A stretch of 39,971 nucleotides of DNA from Lysobacterales bacterium (GTDB lineage: Bacteria; Pseudomonadota; Gammaproteobacteria; Xanthomonadales; Wenzhouxiangellaceae): contig PBLG01000051.1 of assembly GCA_002722315.1 (NCBI GenBank), positions 1-39,971 of the forward strand. Direction: 5' to 3'. Shown here piece by piece: positions 7,630 to 15,241 of this stretch. Numbering within the stretch: the stretch's first letter is position 1; each line of letters opens with the position of its first letter. A program made the translations under genes and the position numbers. The notes beneath the pieces were generated by a model. It saw nothing but the letters and a program-made list of their open reading frames with translations. It ran no database searches and was not told where the DNA came from.

Positions 7630-8580
7630 ATGACTTCACATGCCATGAAAGTGATCGCCGTGACCGGCGCGACCGGCTTCGTTGGAAAAGCCACGCTCCG
7701 AGCGCTCAGGCGGGCCTTTCCAGATACGCAATTTCGTTTGCTGATCCGCGATGCGGACAACCGTGGTTTGCCGGATGAATTCACCGACTGCGCCATCATC
7801 GACGGGACGCTCGATTCGCCCGATGCACTGAACTCTCTTGTCCAGGGGGCGGACTGTGTGGTGCACCTCGCCGCCGCCATCCGGGGCAACAGTCCTCTCG
7901 ATTTCGAGCGCGACAACATCTTCGGAACCCGCCGGCTTGTCGACGCGGTGGCCGCCAATGCGTCCAACGCTCACTTGATCCACGTCTCGTCGCTGGCGGC
8001 GCGGCGGCCGGAACTGTCGTGGTACGCGGCCTCCAAACGTGCCGCCGAGGAGGTCGTGGCCTCCAACTGCAGTCGATTCTCGATCCTGCGCCCGCCGGCG
8101 GTCTACGGCCCCGACGATCCGGCGCTGGCGGGTATCTGGCGTGCGCTTGCCCGTGGGTGGCTGATACGCGCCGGCCGCGGCCCTTCCCGCTTCTCGATGC
8201 TGCACGTCGACGACCTTGCCGAGGCGATCCGGCGCCTCGTCGAACACGGCCCGACGCTGGAGATCCTGCCGCTGGCCGGTCCCCAGCCCGACCAGGGCTG
8301 GCGCTGGGAAGATCTTGCGGACCTTGCGCGAAGGACCGGCGACCGGAAGATCCGCATCGTGTCGATCCCCGGCCGCGCCCTGTCGGCCGGAAGTGCGTTC
8401 GGCCTCGTCATGTCCCGCGTTACCGGCCGGCGTGCAATGCTGAGCCCGGGCAAGGCACGCGAACTGCTGCACCCCGACTGGGTCTGCGATAATCTCGGCA
8501 TCGAAAAACGTTTGAACTGGAAGCCGACGACGCGGCTTGAACGCGCCCTTGGTACCTTGCCGGGATGGAACAATCGATGA
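7630..8580 (+). CDS. Ceramide reductase-type NAD-dependent epimerase/dehydratase
   Basis: This 316-residue extended short-chain dehydrogenase has the Rossmann motif TGATGFVG near residue 12, then VVHLAAAIRG, a catalytic serine in HVSSLAARRP and the YxxxK pair in WYAASKRAAEE. In Caulobacter the epimerase homologue next to spt reduces the 3-keto group of the long-chain base after N-acylation (CerR), and has been reported to act in the periplasm. No classical signal peptide is visible here, so cytoplasmic action or non-classical export must be left open. The start could be 7630 or the ATG at 7645 (MKVIAV); neither has a strong ribosome site. It overlaps the acp start by 4 nt. Confidence 0.85.
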   Translation: MTSHAMKVIAVTGATGFVGKATLRALRRAFPDTQFRLLIRDADNRGLPDEFTDCAIIDGTLDSPDALNSLVQGADCVVHLAAAIRGNSPLDFERDNIFGTRRLVDAVAANASNAHLIHVSSLAARRPELSWYAASKRAAEEVVASNCSRFSILRPPAVYGPDDPALAGIWRALARGWLIRAGRGPSRFSMLHVDDLAEAIRRLVEHGPTLEILPLAGPQPDQGWRWEDLADLARRTGDRKIRIVSIPGRALSAGSAFGLVMSRVTGRRAMLSPGKARELLHPDWVCDNLGIEKRLNWKPTTRLERALGTLPGWNNR

Positions 8581-8834
8581 CAACTCACAATGACCGCGTC
8601 GACCAGGCGATTCGAAACGCCGTCGAGACGGCGCTCCCCCAGATCAATGGAATCGATTTCGACGCCGCGCTGACCAGCGACGTCGGGCTCGACTCGGTTC
8701 AGGTCATGGATCTGGTCATGGAAATCGAAGACGAACTCGATATTTCGGTGCCGGTCGAGGTGCTGGCCGAGGTGCAGACGCTGAACCAGCTCGGTGAGCG
8801 CCTGCGCAGCATGATCAAGGACAATCCCCGATGA
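8577..8834 (+). CDS. Acyl carrier protein dedicated to sphingolipid synthesis
   Basis: This 85-residue acidic four-helix protein has the phosphopantetheine attachment motif DVGLDSVQVMDLV, with Ser40 as the modified residue. It is followed by the helix MEIEDELDISVPVEVL, as in AcpP-type carriers. It would carry the acyl chain made by the upstream acyl-AMP ligase and offer it to Spt. I chose the ATG at 8577, which overlaps the reductase stop as ATGA and has GGA about 8 nt upstream; an ATG at 8565 would add four residues. Its own stop overlaps the spt start by 4 nt. It is distinct from a housekeeping AcpP, which would lie between fabG and fabF. Confidence 0.92.
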   Translation: MTTHNDRVDQAIRNAVETALPQINGIDFDAALTSDVGLDSVQVMDLVMEIEDELDISVPVEVLAEVQTLNQLGERLRSMIKDNPR

Positions 8835-10015
8835 GCCTGTTCGACAAGTTTTCGCACCTGGCGGCGGCACGCGCAGGACTCGGCGCCGAGGGTACGCCGC
8901 CGGTGGCAACACCGATAGAAGACATCATTTCCGCCGCCGAGGGCGTCATCGACGGTAAACGCGTCATTCTTGCCGGCACCAACAATTACCTCGGCCTGAC
9001 GCTTGATCCCGACGTTGTGGACTCGGCCAAAAAGGCTCTCGAACATTTCGGCACCGGTACGACGGGCTCCAGAATGGCCAACGGCAGCTACAACGCCCAC
9101 GGCGCGCTCGAGCAGGAGATCTCGGCCGCGTTCGGCTGGCCTTCGGCGATGGTCTTTTCGACCGGCTACCAGGCCAACCTCGCCAGCATCGCCACGCTGG
9201 CCGGCAAGGACGATTACCTGCTACTCGACAGCGATTCCCACGCCAGCATCTACGACGGCGCGAAGCTGGGCAACGCCCAAACGGTCATTTTCCGCCACAA
9301 CGATCCCGGGAACCTGGATCGCCGGCTTTCCCGCCTCGGGGCCGATGCAAGTCGCGCACTGATCGTGGTCGAAGGTCTTTACTCGATGCTGGGCGATCAA
9401 CCCCCGTTGGCCGAATTCATCGAGGTCAAGAAACGCCACAACGCCTGGCTGCTGCTCGACGAGGCGCATTCGTTCGGCGTTTTCGGCGACAAAGGCCTTG
9501 GACTGGCGGAACAGGCCGGCGTGCTCGACGACATCGACTTCGTCGTCGGTACCTTTTCCAAGAGCCTGGGCGGCATCGGCGGGTTCTGCACCAGCCCGCA
9601 CGCCCAGCTGGAACTGCTGCGGCTGGCCGCACGGCCGTATATTTTCACGGCATCGCCCTCGCCGGCAGTCATCGCCTCGACCCGCACCGCGCTGTCCAAG
9701 GTCATTGCCGGCACCGATCTGAGAACCCGCCTCTGGGACAATATCAACCGCCTCTACCGCGCCCTGGAGACCTACGGCTACCGGCTCGGCAGCGACAAGC
9801 CCGGTCCGGTCGCCGCCATCATCCTGCCCGATCGCGAAAGCGCACTGGCGCACTGGAGGGGCCTGCTGTCAAACGGCATCTATACCAACCTGATGGTGCC
9901 GCCGGCCACGCCCAAGGGACTGAACCTGCTGCGCATCAGTCTCAGCGCTGCGCATACGCCCGAACATATCGATCGGATCATCCAGGCCTTCGGCCAACTT
10001 CGCAAGGCGGCCTGA
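8831..10015 (+). CDS. spt: Serine palmitoyltransferase (alpha-oxoamine synthase family)
   Basis: This 394-residue PLP enzyme belongs to the Spt/Kbl/BioF family. The Schiff-base lysine is Lys244 in TFSKSLGGIGG. The PLP aspartate and partner lie in DEAHSFGVFG, the stacking histidine region is DSDSHASIYDG, and GTGTTGSRMANG precedes it. It would condense serine with a long-chain acyl thioester, releasing CO2, to give 3-ketosphinganine. Assignment as Spt rather than 8-amino-7-oxononanoate synthase or glycine C-acetyltransferase rests on the adjacent dedicated acyl carrier protein, acyl-AMP ligase and reductase, and on ceramide synthase across the divergent promoter. It is the last gene of the rightward operon; no clear terminator follows in the 227-bp gap. 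Confidence 0.9.
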   Translation: MSLFDKFSHLAAARAGLGAEGTPPVATPIEDIISAAEGVIDGKRVILAGTNNYLGLTLDPDVVDSAKKALEHFGTGTTGSRMANGSYNAHGALEQEISAAFGWPSAMVFSTGYQANLASIATLAGKDDYLLLDSDSHASIYDGAKLGNAQTVIFRHNDPGNLDRRLSRLGADASRALIVVEGLYSMLGDQPPLAEFIEVKKRHNAWLLLDEAHSFGVFGDKGLGLAEQAGVLDDIDFVVGTFSKSLGGIGGFCTSPHAQLELLRLAARPYIFTASPSPAVIASTRTALSKVIAGTDLRTRLWDNINRLYRALETYGYRLGSDKPGPVAAIILPDRESALAHWRGLLSNGIYTNLMVPPATPKGLNLLRISLSAAHTPEHIDRIIQAFGQLRKAA

Positions 10016-10242
10016 ATACCTGCAATCACGGCAAAGGTGCGCGACAGCTCGCGGCGATCGCGCAAGAACAGGCGCTGCGGCCTTGCGATTTCAAGAGCAA
10101 CCCGTTTCACGCTCCCGGCCCTGCCCTCGGCAGTTTTCGGGCCTCGGCGAGGGGTGGTTTCGGGGCCCGCGGAGCATGTATCCTTGGCCGTTCCACGTCC
10201 CCGAATTCCATGCTCTCGAATGGCACCACAAGGAGAAGTGCT

Positions 10243-12618
10243 TTGAATTTGCCTGAGTTGATACGCCGACCGTTCCAATCCTGCGCGATCGTGATGCTGA
10301 TGACGGTCTCCGCTGCGGCGGTCGCGGCACCGGACCTCGAGACCATCATGCAGGATCCCGACTGGATCGGTCCGCCGGTCGAGCAAGCCTGGTGGCAGCT
10401 CGACGGCAGTGCTTACTTTTACCGGGTCAAACGCAGCGGCTCCGACATTCGCGATACCTGGCGGGTGGACCTGGATGACGGCGAAACTTCCCGGCTTGCC
10501 GCCAAGGCCGAGTCTGAAACCGACGCCGCCGATCCGGTATTCGACGCGTTGCGGTCGCGTGCCCTGTCGGTTCGCGAGAACAGCCTGTTCCTGCGCGACC
10601 TCGGCAACAACGCACTGACGCGGCTGTTCACCGGCACCGACACGATAAGCAACATCGGCTTCTCGGCCGACCAGCAGCACGTCCAGTTCGAGTCCGACGG
10701 ACGCTGGTGGCGCATCGCTCTCGCCGGCGGCGCCGCCGTACCGGTCGCCGAACTGCGTTTCGAGGATGCGCCGCATGCTGCACCCGAAGACGATCTGGAA
10801 GCCGACCAGCTGCGCCTGTTCTCCACCCTGGAGCGCATGCGGCAGCGCCGCCAGGAACAATACGAGCAGGACCTGCAGGACGCCCGCGCCGATGCCGGGC
10901 GCGTGCCGGTGCCATGGTACCTGGGCAAGGGTCATTCGGCCAGTTCGACCAGCCTTTCGCCCGACGCGCGCTGGGTGCTGGTGGTGGTCGAGAATGCAGA
11001 TGCCGATGAGGGCGAGTCCGACAACATGCCGCGTTTCGTGACTCGTTCGGGATACGTCGAGATCGAAGACGTGCGAACGCTGGTGGGTCGAAAGCCGCCT
11101 TCGCCACAGTCGCTGTGGCTGCTGGACCTCGAAACGCGCAAGCGCCACGAGATCGAACTCGATTCGCTGGCCGGTCGCGACGTCGATCCGCTCGCCGAGC
11201 TGAAACAGGCCCGGGATATCGACCCGCATGGGCCCGATGACCTGCGGCCGGTCCAGGTATCGGGTATCGAGTGGCATTCCGAAGATTCACGCGCCCTGGT
11301 GCAGGTACGGGCCATCGACAACAAGGACCGCTGGACCGTCGTCGTCAACGCGACCGACCAGTCGACGAAAGAGATTCACCGCCTGACCGACCCGGCCTGG
11401 ATCAACTGGGCGTTCAACGAGTTCGGCTGGGTGCCCGGCAGTGAAAGCGCCTGGTTGCAGTCCGAGCAAGACGGCTACGCGCATCTTTACATGATTGACG
11501 CCGACGGGCGGCAGCGGCAGCAGACCCGCGGCGAATTCGAGGTCTACGATATCGAGTTCGCCGCCGACGGCGAATCGGCCCTGATGATTTCCAACGCCGA
11601 ACACCCGACGCGCTACGACCTGTATCGCCTGGACATCGCCAGCGGCCGGATGGATAAGCTCACCGACCTGGATGGACTGGAAGGCTACGCGACGCTTCCG
11701 GACAGCGACAGGATCCTCGTTCGATATTCCGGCAGCTATCTCCCGCCGCAGGCCGCTGTTCTCGATGGCGCAAGCGGCAAGCTGGCGGCCGCTTCCGATA
11801 CGCTGACCGACGAGTACAAGGCGATCGAATGGCAGCAGCCGGAATTCGCCGGTGTGCCCTCCAGCCACGTCGAGCGTCCGATCTGGACCAAGTTCTACCC
11901 GGCGCGCGGCGATTTCCAGGGGCCGCGCCCGGTCGTCGTGTTCGTGCACGGCGCCGGCTACACCCAGAACACGCACCACCGTTTCCCTTACTACTTCCGC
12001 GAGCAGATGTTCCACAACCTGCTCACCGAACGCGGCTACCACGTGATCGACATGGATTACCGTGCCAGCCGAGGCTACGGGCGCGACTGGCGCACAGCCA
12101 TCTACCGGCAGATGGGAACGCCGGAGCTGGAGGACCTGGTCGACGGCGTCGCCTGGCTGGTCGAAAATCACGATGCCGACCCCGCCAGGGTCGGCGTCTA
12201 CGGAGGATCCTACGGAGGCTTCATGACCTTCATGGCGATGTTCAACGCGCCCGAGGTATTCGCCGCCGGTGCATCGCTGCGGCCGGTTACGGACTGGGCC
12301 CACTACAACCACGGCTATACGTCGAATATCCTGAACACGCCCGAGGTCGACCCGGAGGCCTATCGTCGAAGCTCGCCGATCGAATTCGTCGAAGGCCTGC
12401 AAGGCGACCTGCTGATCAGCCACGGCATGCTCGACGACAACGTCTTCTACAAGGATTCGGTACGACTGGCGCAGCGCCTGATCGAACTGGAAAAGCAGGA
12501 CTGGGAACTGGCCTCGTATCCGCTCGAGCCGCACGGATACGAGCACCCGGAAAGCTGGCTGGATCAGTACCGGCGCATCCTCAAGCTGTTCGAGAACTCA
12601 CTTGGGCATGACAAGTAA
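10243..12618 (+). CDS. S9 family (prolyl oligopeptidase / DPP-IV type) peptidase, exported
   Basis: This 791-residue protein has a signal peptide (RRPFQSCAIVMLMTVSAAAVAAP), then a WD-like beta-propeller region (about 30-540) and a C-terminal alpha/beta-hydrolase. Catalytic residues are visible: Ser656 in GGSYGGF, an aspartate at 731 or 732 in HGMLDDN, and His764 in EPHGYEHPE. Such enzymes cleave dipeptides or oligopeptides, often after proline, in the periplasm. The start is most likely the TTG at 10243, because AGGAG (10231-10235) lies 7 nt upstream and this start gives a clean signal peptide. The ATG at 10210 would add 11 residues. It stands alone 227 bp after spt and is probably not part of the lipid operon. 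Confidence 0.93.
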   Translation: MNLPELIRRPFQSCAIVMLMTVSAAAVAAPDLETIMQDPDWIGPPVEQAWWQLDGSAYFYRVKRSGSDIRDTWRVDLDDGETSRLAAKAESETDAADPVFDALRSRALSVRENSLFLRDLGNNALTRLFTGTDTISNIGFSADQQHVQFESDGRWWRIALAGGAAVPVAELRFEDAPHAAPEDDLEADQLRLFSTLERMRQRRQEQYEQDLQDARADAGRVPVPWYLGKGHSASSTSLSPDARWVLVVVENADADEGESDNMPRFVTRSGYVEIEDVRTLVGRKPPSPQSLWLLDLETRKRHEIELDSLAGRDVDPLAELKQARDIDPHGPDDLRPVQVSGIEWHSEDSRALVQVRAIDNKDRWTVVVNATDQSTKEIHRLTDPAWINWAFNEFGWVPGSESAWLQSEQDGYAHLYMIDADGRQRQQTRGEFEVYDIEFAADGESALMISNAEHPTRYDLYRLDIASGRMDKLTDLDGLEGYATLPDSDRILVRYSGSYLPPQAAVLDGASGKLAAASDTLTDEYKAIEWQQPEFAGVPSSHVERPIWTKFYPARGDFQGPRPVVVFVHGAGYTQNTHHRFPYYFREQMFHNLLTERGYHVIDMDYRASRGYGRDWRTAIYRQMGTPELEDLVDGVAWLVENHDADPARVGVYGGSYGGFMTFMAMFNAPEVFAAGASLRPVTDWAHYNHGYTSNILNTPEVDPEAYRRSSPIEFVEGLQGDLLISHGMLDDNVFYKDSVRLAQRLIELEKQDWELASYPLEPHGYEHPESWLDQYRRILKLFENSLGHDK

Positions 12619-12713
12619 GCGATTGCCCGGAAAGGTCGAAAGCGGGCCGGAAAAACGCCGTCAACCTGTGTAGTCTGGAGAAAGGCTCAAGCGACACTGG
12701 TGAATAAATACCG

Positions 12714-13421
12714 ATGAATGTACTGATTACCGGCAACTCGAGCGGCCTCGGACTGGGATTGACCGAAACCCTGCTGAAGCGCGACGCCATCGTCTGGGGC
12801 ATGAGCCGGCGGGGTTGCCCGCTGCACGATGACGACGGTCTGCGCGACCGGCGATTCGATCTTTCGAACCTCAACACCCTGCCGGACGCCCTGGAGCGGC
12901 TGCTTTCGGATTGCCTCAGGCTGGACCTGGTCGTTCTCAACGCCGGAATCCTTGGCAAGATTCACGAGATATCCGAAACCGACGTACACGATCTCGAGCA
13001 CATGATGCGCATCAACGTTTGGTCCAACAAGGTCATTCTCGACTGGATCATCGAGCGCCAGCTGCCGGTCGACCAGATCGTCGCCATATCGTCCGGGGCG
13101 GCGATCAACATGAATTACGGCTGGGGTGGCTACTCGCTGTCCAAGGCACTCCTGAACAACCTGGTCAGGCTCTACGCACACGAAATGCCCGATACCCACC
13201 TTACGGCGCTTGCACCCGGCCTGGTCGATACCCCGATGCAGGACTACCTGTGCGGCGAAGTCGACAGCGAGGAATTTCCGTCGGTGCAGAAACTCAAGGA
13301 CGCCAGGGGCACGAAAGACATGCCGGAACCGGCCGCGGCCGCGGAGAGTGTTCTGGGCGTGCTGGACAGGCTGCGCGAAGGCGAAAGCGGTCAGTTCGTC
13401 GACATGCGCAGTCTCGACTGA
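12714..13421 (+). CDS. SDR family NAD(P)-dependent oxidoreductase
   Basis: This 235-residue classical short-chain dehydrogenase has the cofactor motif TGNSSGLG at residues 6-13, VVLNAGILG near residue 72, a catalytic serine in VAISSGAAINMN and the YxxxK pair in GYSLSKALLNN. The loop after the active site reads LAPGLVDTPMQDYL. The substrate cannot be inferred. It lies 95 bp after the S9 peptidase gene on the same strand and before a membrane protein gene, with no overlap. A link to the sphingolipid pathway, as a second ketone reductase for example, is possible but has no support beyond 2.7 kb of proximity. Confidence 0.88.
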   Translation: MNVLITGNSSGLGLGLTETLLKRDAIVWGMSRRGCPLHDDDGLRDRRFDLSNLNTLPDALERLLSDCLRLDLVVLNAGILGKIHEISETDVHDLEHMMRINVWSNKVILDWIIERQLPVDQIVAISSGAAINMNYGWGGYSLSKALLNNLVRLYAHEMPDTHLTALAPGLVDTPMQDYLCGEVDSEEFPSVQKLKDARGTKDMPEPAAAAESVLGVLDRLREGESGQFVDMRSLD

Positions 13422-13596
13422 GCCCGCCCGTCCAGCCGGGCCTGGTCAAGGATGCGGTGCCGGTCCCGGGAGGTTCCGGCCATGCTCGCGGGGGCCGGAA
13501 CTGCACCGCCGACGCGCGGCGCGGGGCTGGCGCGATTCCCCGGTAGATTTCGTATAAATTCCAAGTCGCGCACACTGAAAAGGGAGCAACACCAAC

Positions 13597-14574
13597 ATGA
13601 TGGATTTCAAGATCGGCGAGATCATCTCGCTCATGGCAAAGACCCTGCCGTTCCTGGTTTTCCGGTTTCTGATCTACTTCGGCATCACGCTGGCCTACGT
13701 CCTGATCACCGGAATAGGCGCCGGGATCGGCTACGGCATCGGCACCATCGGCGGTGAAGCCGAGGCCGGCGGTCTGTGGGGCGGCATGGCCGGGTTCGGC
13801 ATCGCGGGGGCAATCATGTACTTCATCCGCGAATACCTGCTGTACCTGGTCAAGGCCGGTCATATCGCCGTCCTGGTCGAACTGATGGAAGGCAGGGAAC
13901 TGCCCGGCGGCAAGGGGCAGATCGATTACGCCCAGGGCATCGTGCGAGAGCGTTTCACCGAATCATCGGTGCTGTTCGGGGTCGACCAGCTGATCAAGGG
14001 CATTCTCAAGGCATTCAATCGCGCGTTCTTCACGATTGCAAACTTTCTGCCCATCCCCGGGATCCAGGGCCTGGTCAAGTTCATCAACACCATCGTGAAC
14101 CTGTCGCTGACCTACCTCGACGAGGTCATACTGGCCTACAACATCAAGATGAAGGCGGACAATCCCTGGGCCGCCAGCAGGACCGCGCTGGTGCTGTACG
14201 CACAGAACTATAAATCGTTCCTGAAGAACGCGTTCTGGCTTGCATTCATCATCTGGGGTCTGACCTTCCTTGTCTTCCTCCTCATTCTTGCGCCTGTCGC
14301 CGGCCTGGTCTCGCTGTTCCCGGGTGCCGCCGGCCCGCTGGCGCTGATCATCGCCGTGGTATTCGCCTGGGGTATCAAGCAGGCGGTCATCGAGCCCATC
14401 GGCATGACGGCGTTGATGCAGGTGTTCTTCAAGGTCACCGAGGGCCAGCAGCCCAATCCGGAGTGGGAAGGCAAGCTCGACAAGGTTTCGAAGAAGTTTT
14501 CCAAGCTCAAGGAAAAGGCCGCCGATTGGGGCGGCGACGACAAGCCGCCGGCCTCCGACCAGCCTGCCGGCTGA
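13597..14574 (+). CDS. Multi-pass inner-membrane protein of unknown function
   Basis: This 325-residue protein has hydrophobic segments near residues 18-50 (VFRFLIYFGITLAYVLITGIGAG), a glycine-rich stretch at 48-75, IIWGLTFLVFLLILAP near 215-235 and LALIIAVVFAWGIKQAVIEPIGM near 250-275. The C-terminal tail is charged and lysine-rich (KLDKVSKKFSKLKEKAADWGGDDKPP) and probably cytoplasmic. I do not recognise a named family with certainty. The ATG at 13597 (or the next codon) follows AAAGGGAG at 13578-13585. A TATAAA at 13553-13558 may be its -10. It is followed by the GC hairpin at 14620-14643, which has no T-run. Confidence 0.75.
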   Translation: MMDFKIGEIISLMAKTLPFLVFRFLIYFGITLAYVLITGIGAGIGYGIGTIGGEAEAGGLWGGMAGFGIAGAIMYFIREYLLYLVKAGHIAVLVELMEGRELPGGKGQIDYAQGIVRERFTESSVLFGVDQLIKGILKAFNRAFFTIANFLPIPGIQGLVKFINTIVNLSLTYLDEVILAYNIKMKADNPWAASRTALVLYAQNYKSFLKNAFWLAFIIWGLTFLVFLLILAPVAGLVSLFPGAAGPLALIIAVVFAWGIKQAVIEPIGMTALMQVFFKVTEGQQPNPEWEGKLDKVSKKFSKLKEKAADWGGDDKPPASDQPAG

Positions 14575-14668
14575 TCACCGCCGAAGCAGCAACAAGGGAA
14601 TTATCCAGCAGAACCTGTCCCGCCCGGTCACGCCGGGCGGGATCGCTTCGGGTTCGGATCCTCTGATC

Positions 14669-15103
14669 TCAGGCCAGCACGCCGCGCGCGCGCATGCGCC
14701 GCGCATAGACCAGCAACAACACGCCGATCACGAAGATCACGGCGCTGAAAGCGGCGCCGCCGCTACCCATGATCTCCAGGCCGTCGCTCAGGAACACCGT
14801 ATAGGTCGTCGATACGATCATGCCAAGCAGCGACACGGCAAACAGCGTGACGGCCCAGCGGCTCCGAAACAGCAGCGCAAGGGAGCCGAGCAGCGCGCCC
14901 CACACGCCCAACGCCCAGAAAATGCTCATCCACGCGGGAAAGCCGTAAAAGTAGTCCAGCTGTGCGTCGGTGAACTGGCTCATGTAGAAATCGAGCTGCA
15001 GTTTTGTCGCAAGATAATCGAAACAACCCATGGCGTTCCACAAAAGACTGAGCACGCCGACGATCCACAAGTGAAACGGTACTTGATGCGATTCACGGTT
15101 CAT
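14669..15103 (-). CDS. Small four-helix membrane protein, function unknown
   Basis: This 144-residue protein has four predicted membrane segments: WIVGVLSLLWNAMGCFDYL, WMSIFWALGVWGALLGSLALLF, AVTLFAVSLLGMIVSTTYTVF and AFSAVIFVIGVLLLVYA. An acidic loop (MSQFTDAQLDYFYGFPAW) lies between the first two. From memory, homologues in Xanthomonas relatives are often labelled sugar transporter, a label with no visible basis. The ATG at 15103 was chosen because GGAG stands 7 nt upstream; the longer frame to 15145 lacks a ribosome site. It is transcribed against both neighbours. Confidence 0.75.
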   Translation of the reverse strand: MNRESHQVPFHLWIVGVLSLLWNAMGCFDYLATKLQLDFYMSQFTDAQLDYFYGFPAWMSIFWALGVWGALLGSLALLFRSRWAVTLFAVSLLGMIVSTTYTVFLSDGLEIMGSGGAAFSAVIFVIGVLLLVYARRMRARGVLA

Positions 15104-15241
15104 GTCATGGCTCCCGATCGGTTTCACGAATGTCAATCCTTGCACAACCGGACGCCCCGGTAAAGCATGACTATCGGAACAGGCGGCGCGGACGATTCGC
15201 GGCTATGGTGAGCGGTTTGAAGCGGAATCGACCTTCTATCG

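Noticed and set aside
8831..10015. Reading this enzyme as BioF or Kbl
   Set aside because: No biotin or threonine-degradation genes are present, while a dedicated acyl carrier protein, acyl-AMP ligase and ceramide genes surround it.
14620..14643. GC hairpin after the membrane protein gene as a terminator
   Set aside because: The stem is good, but no T-run follows on either strand.
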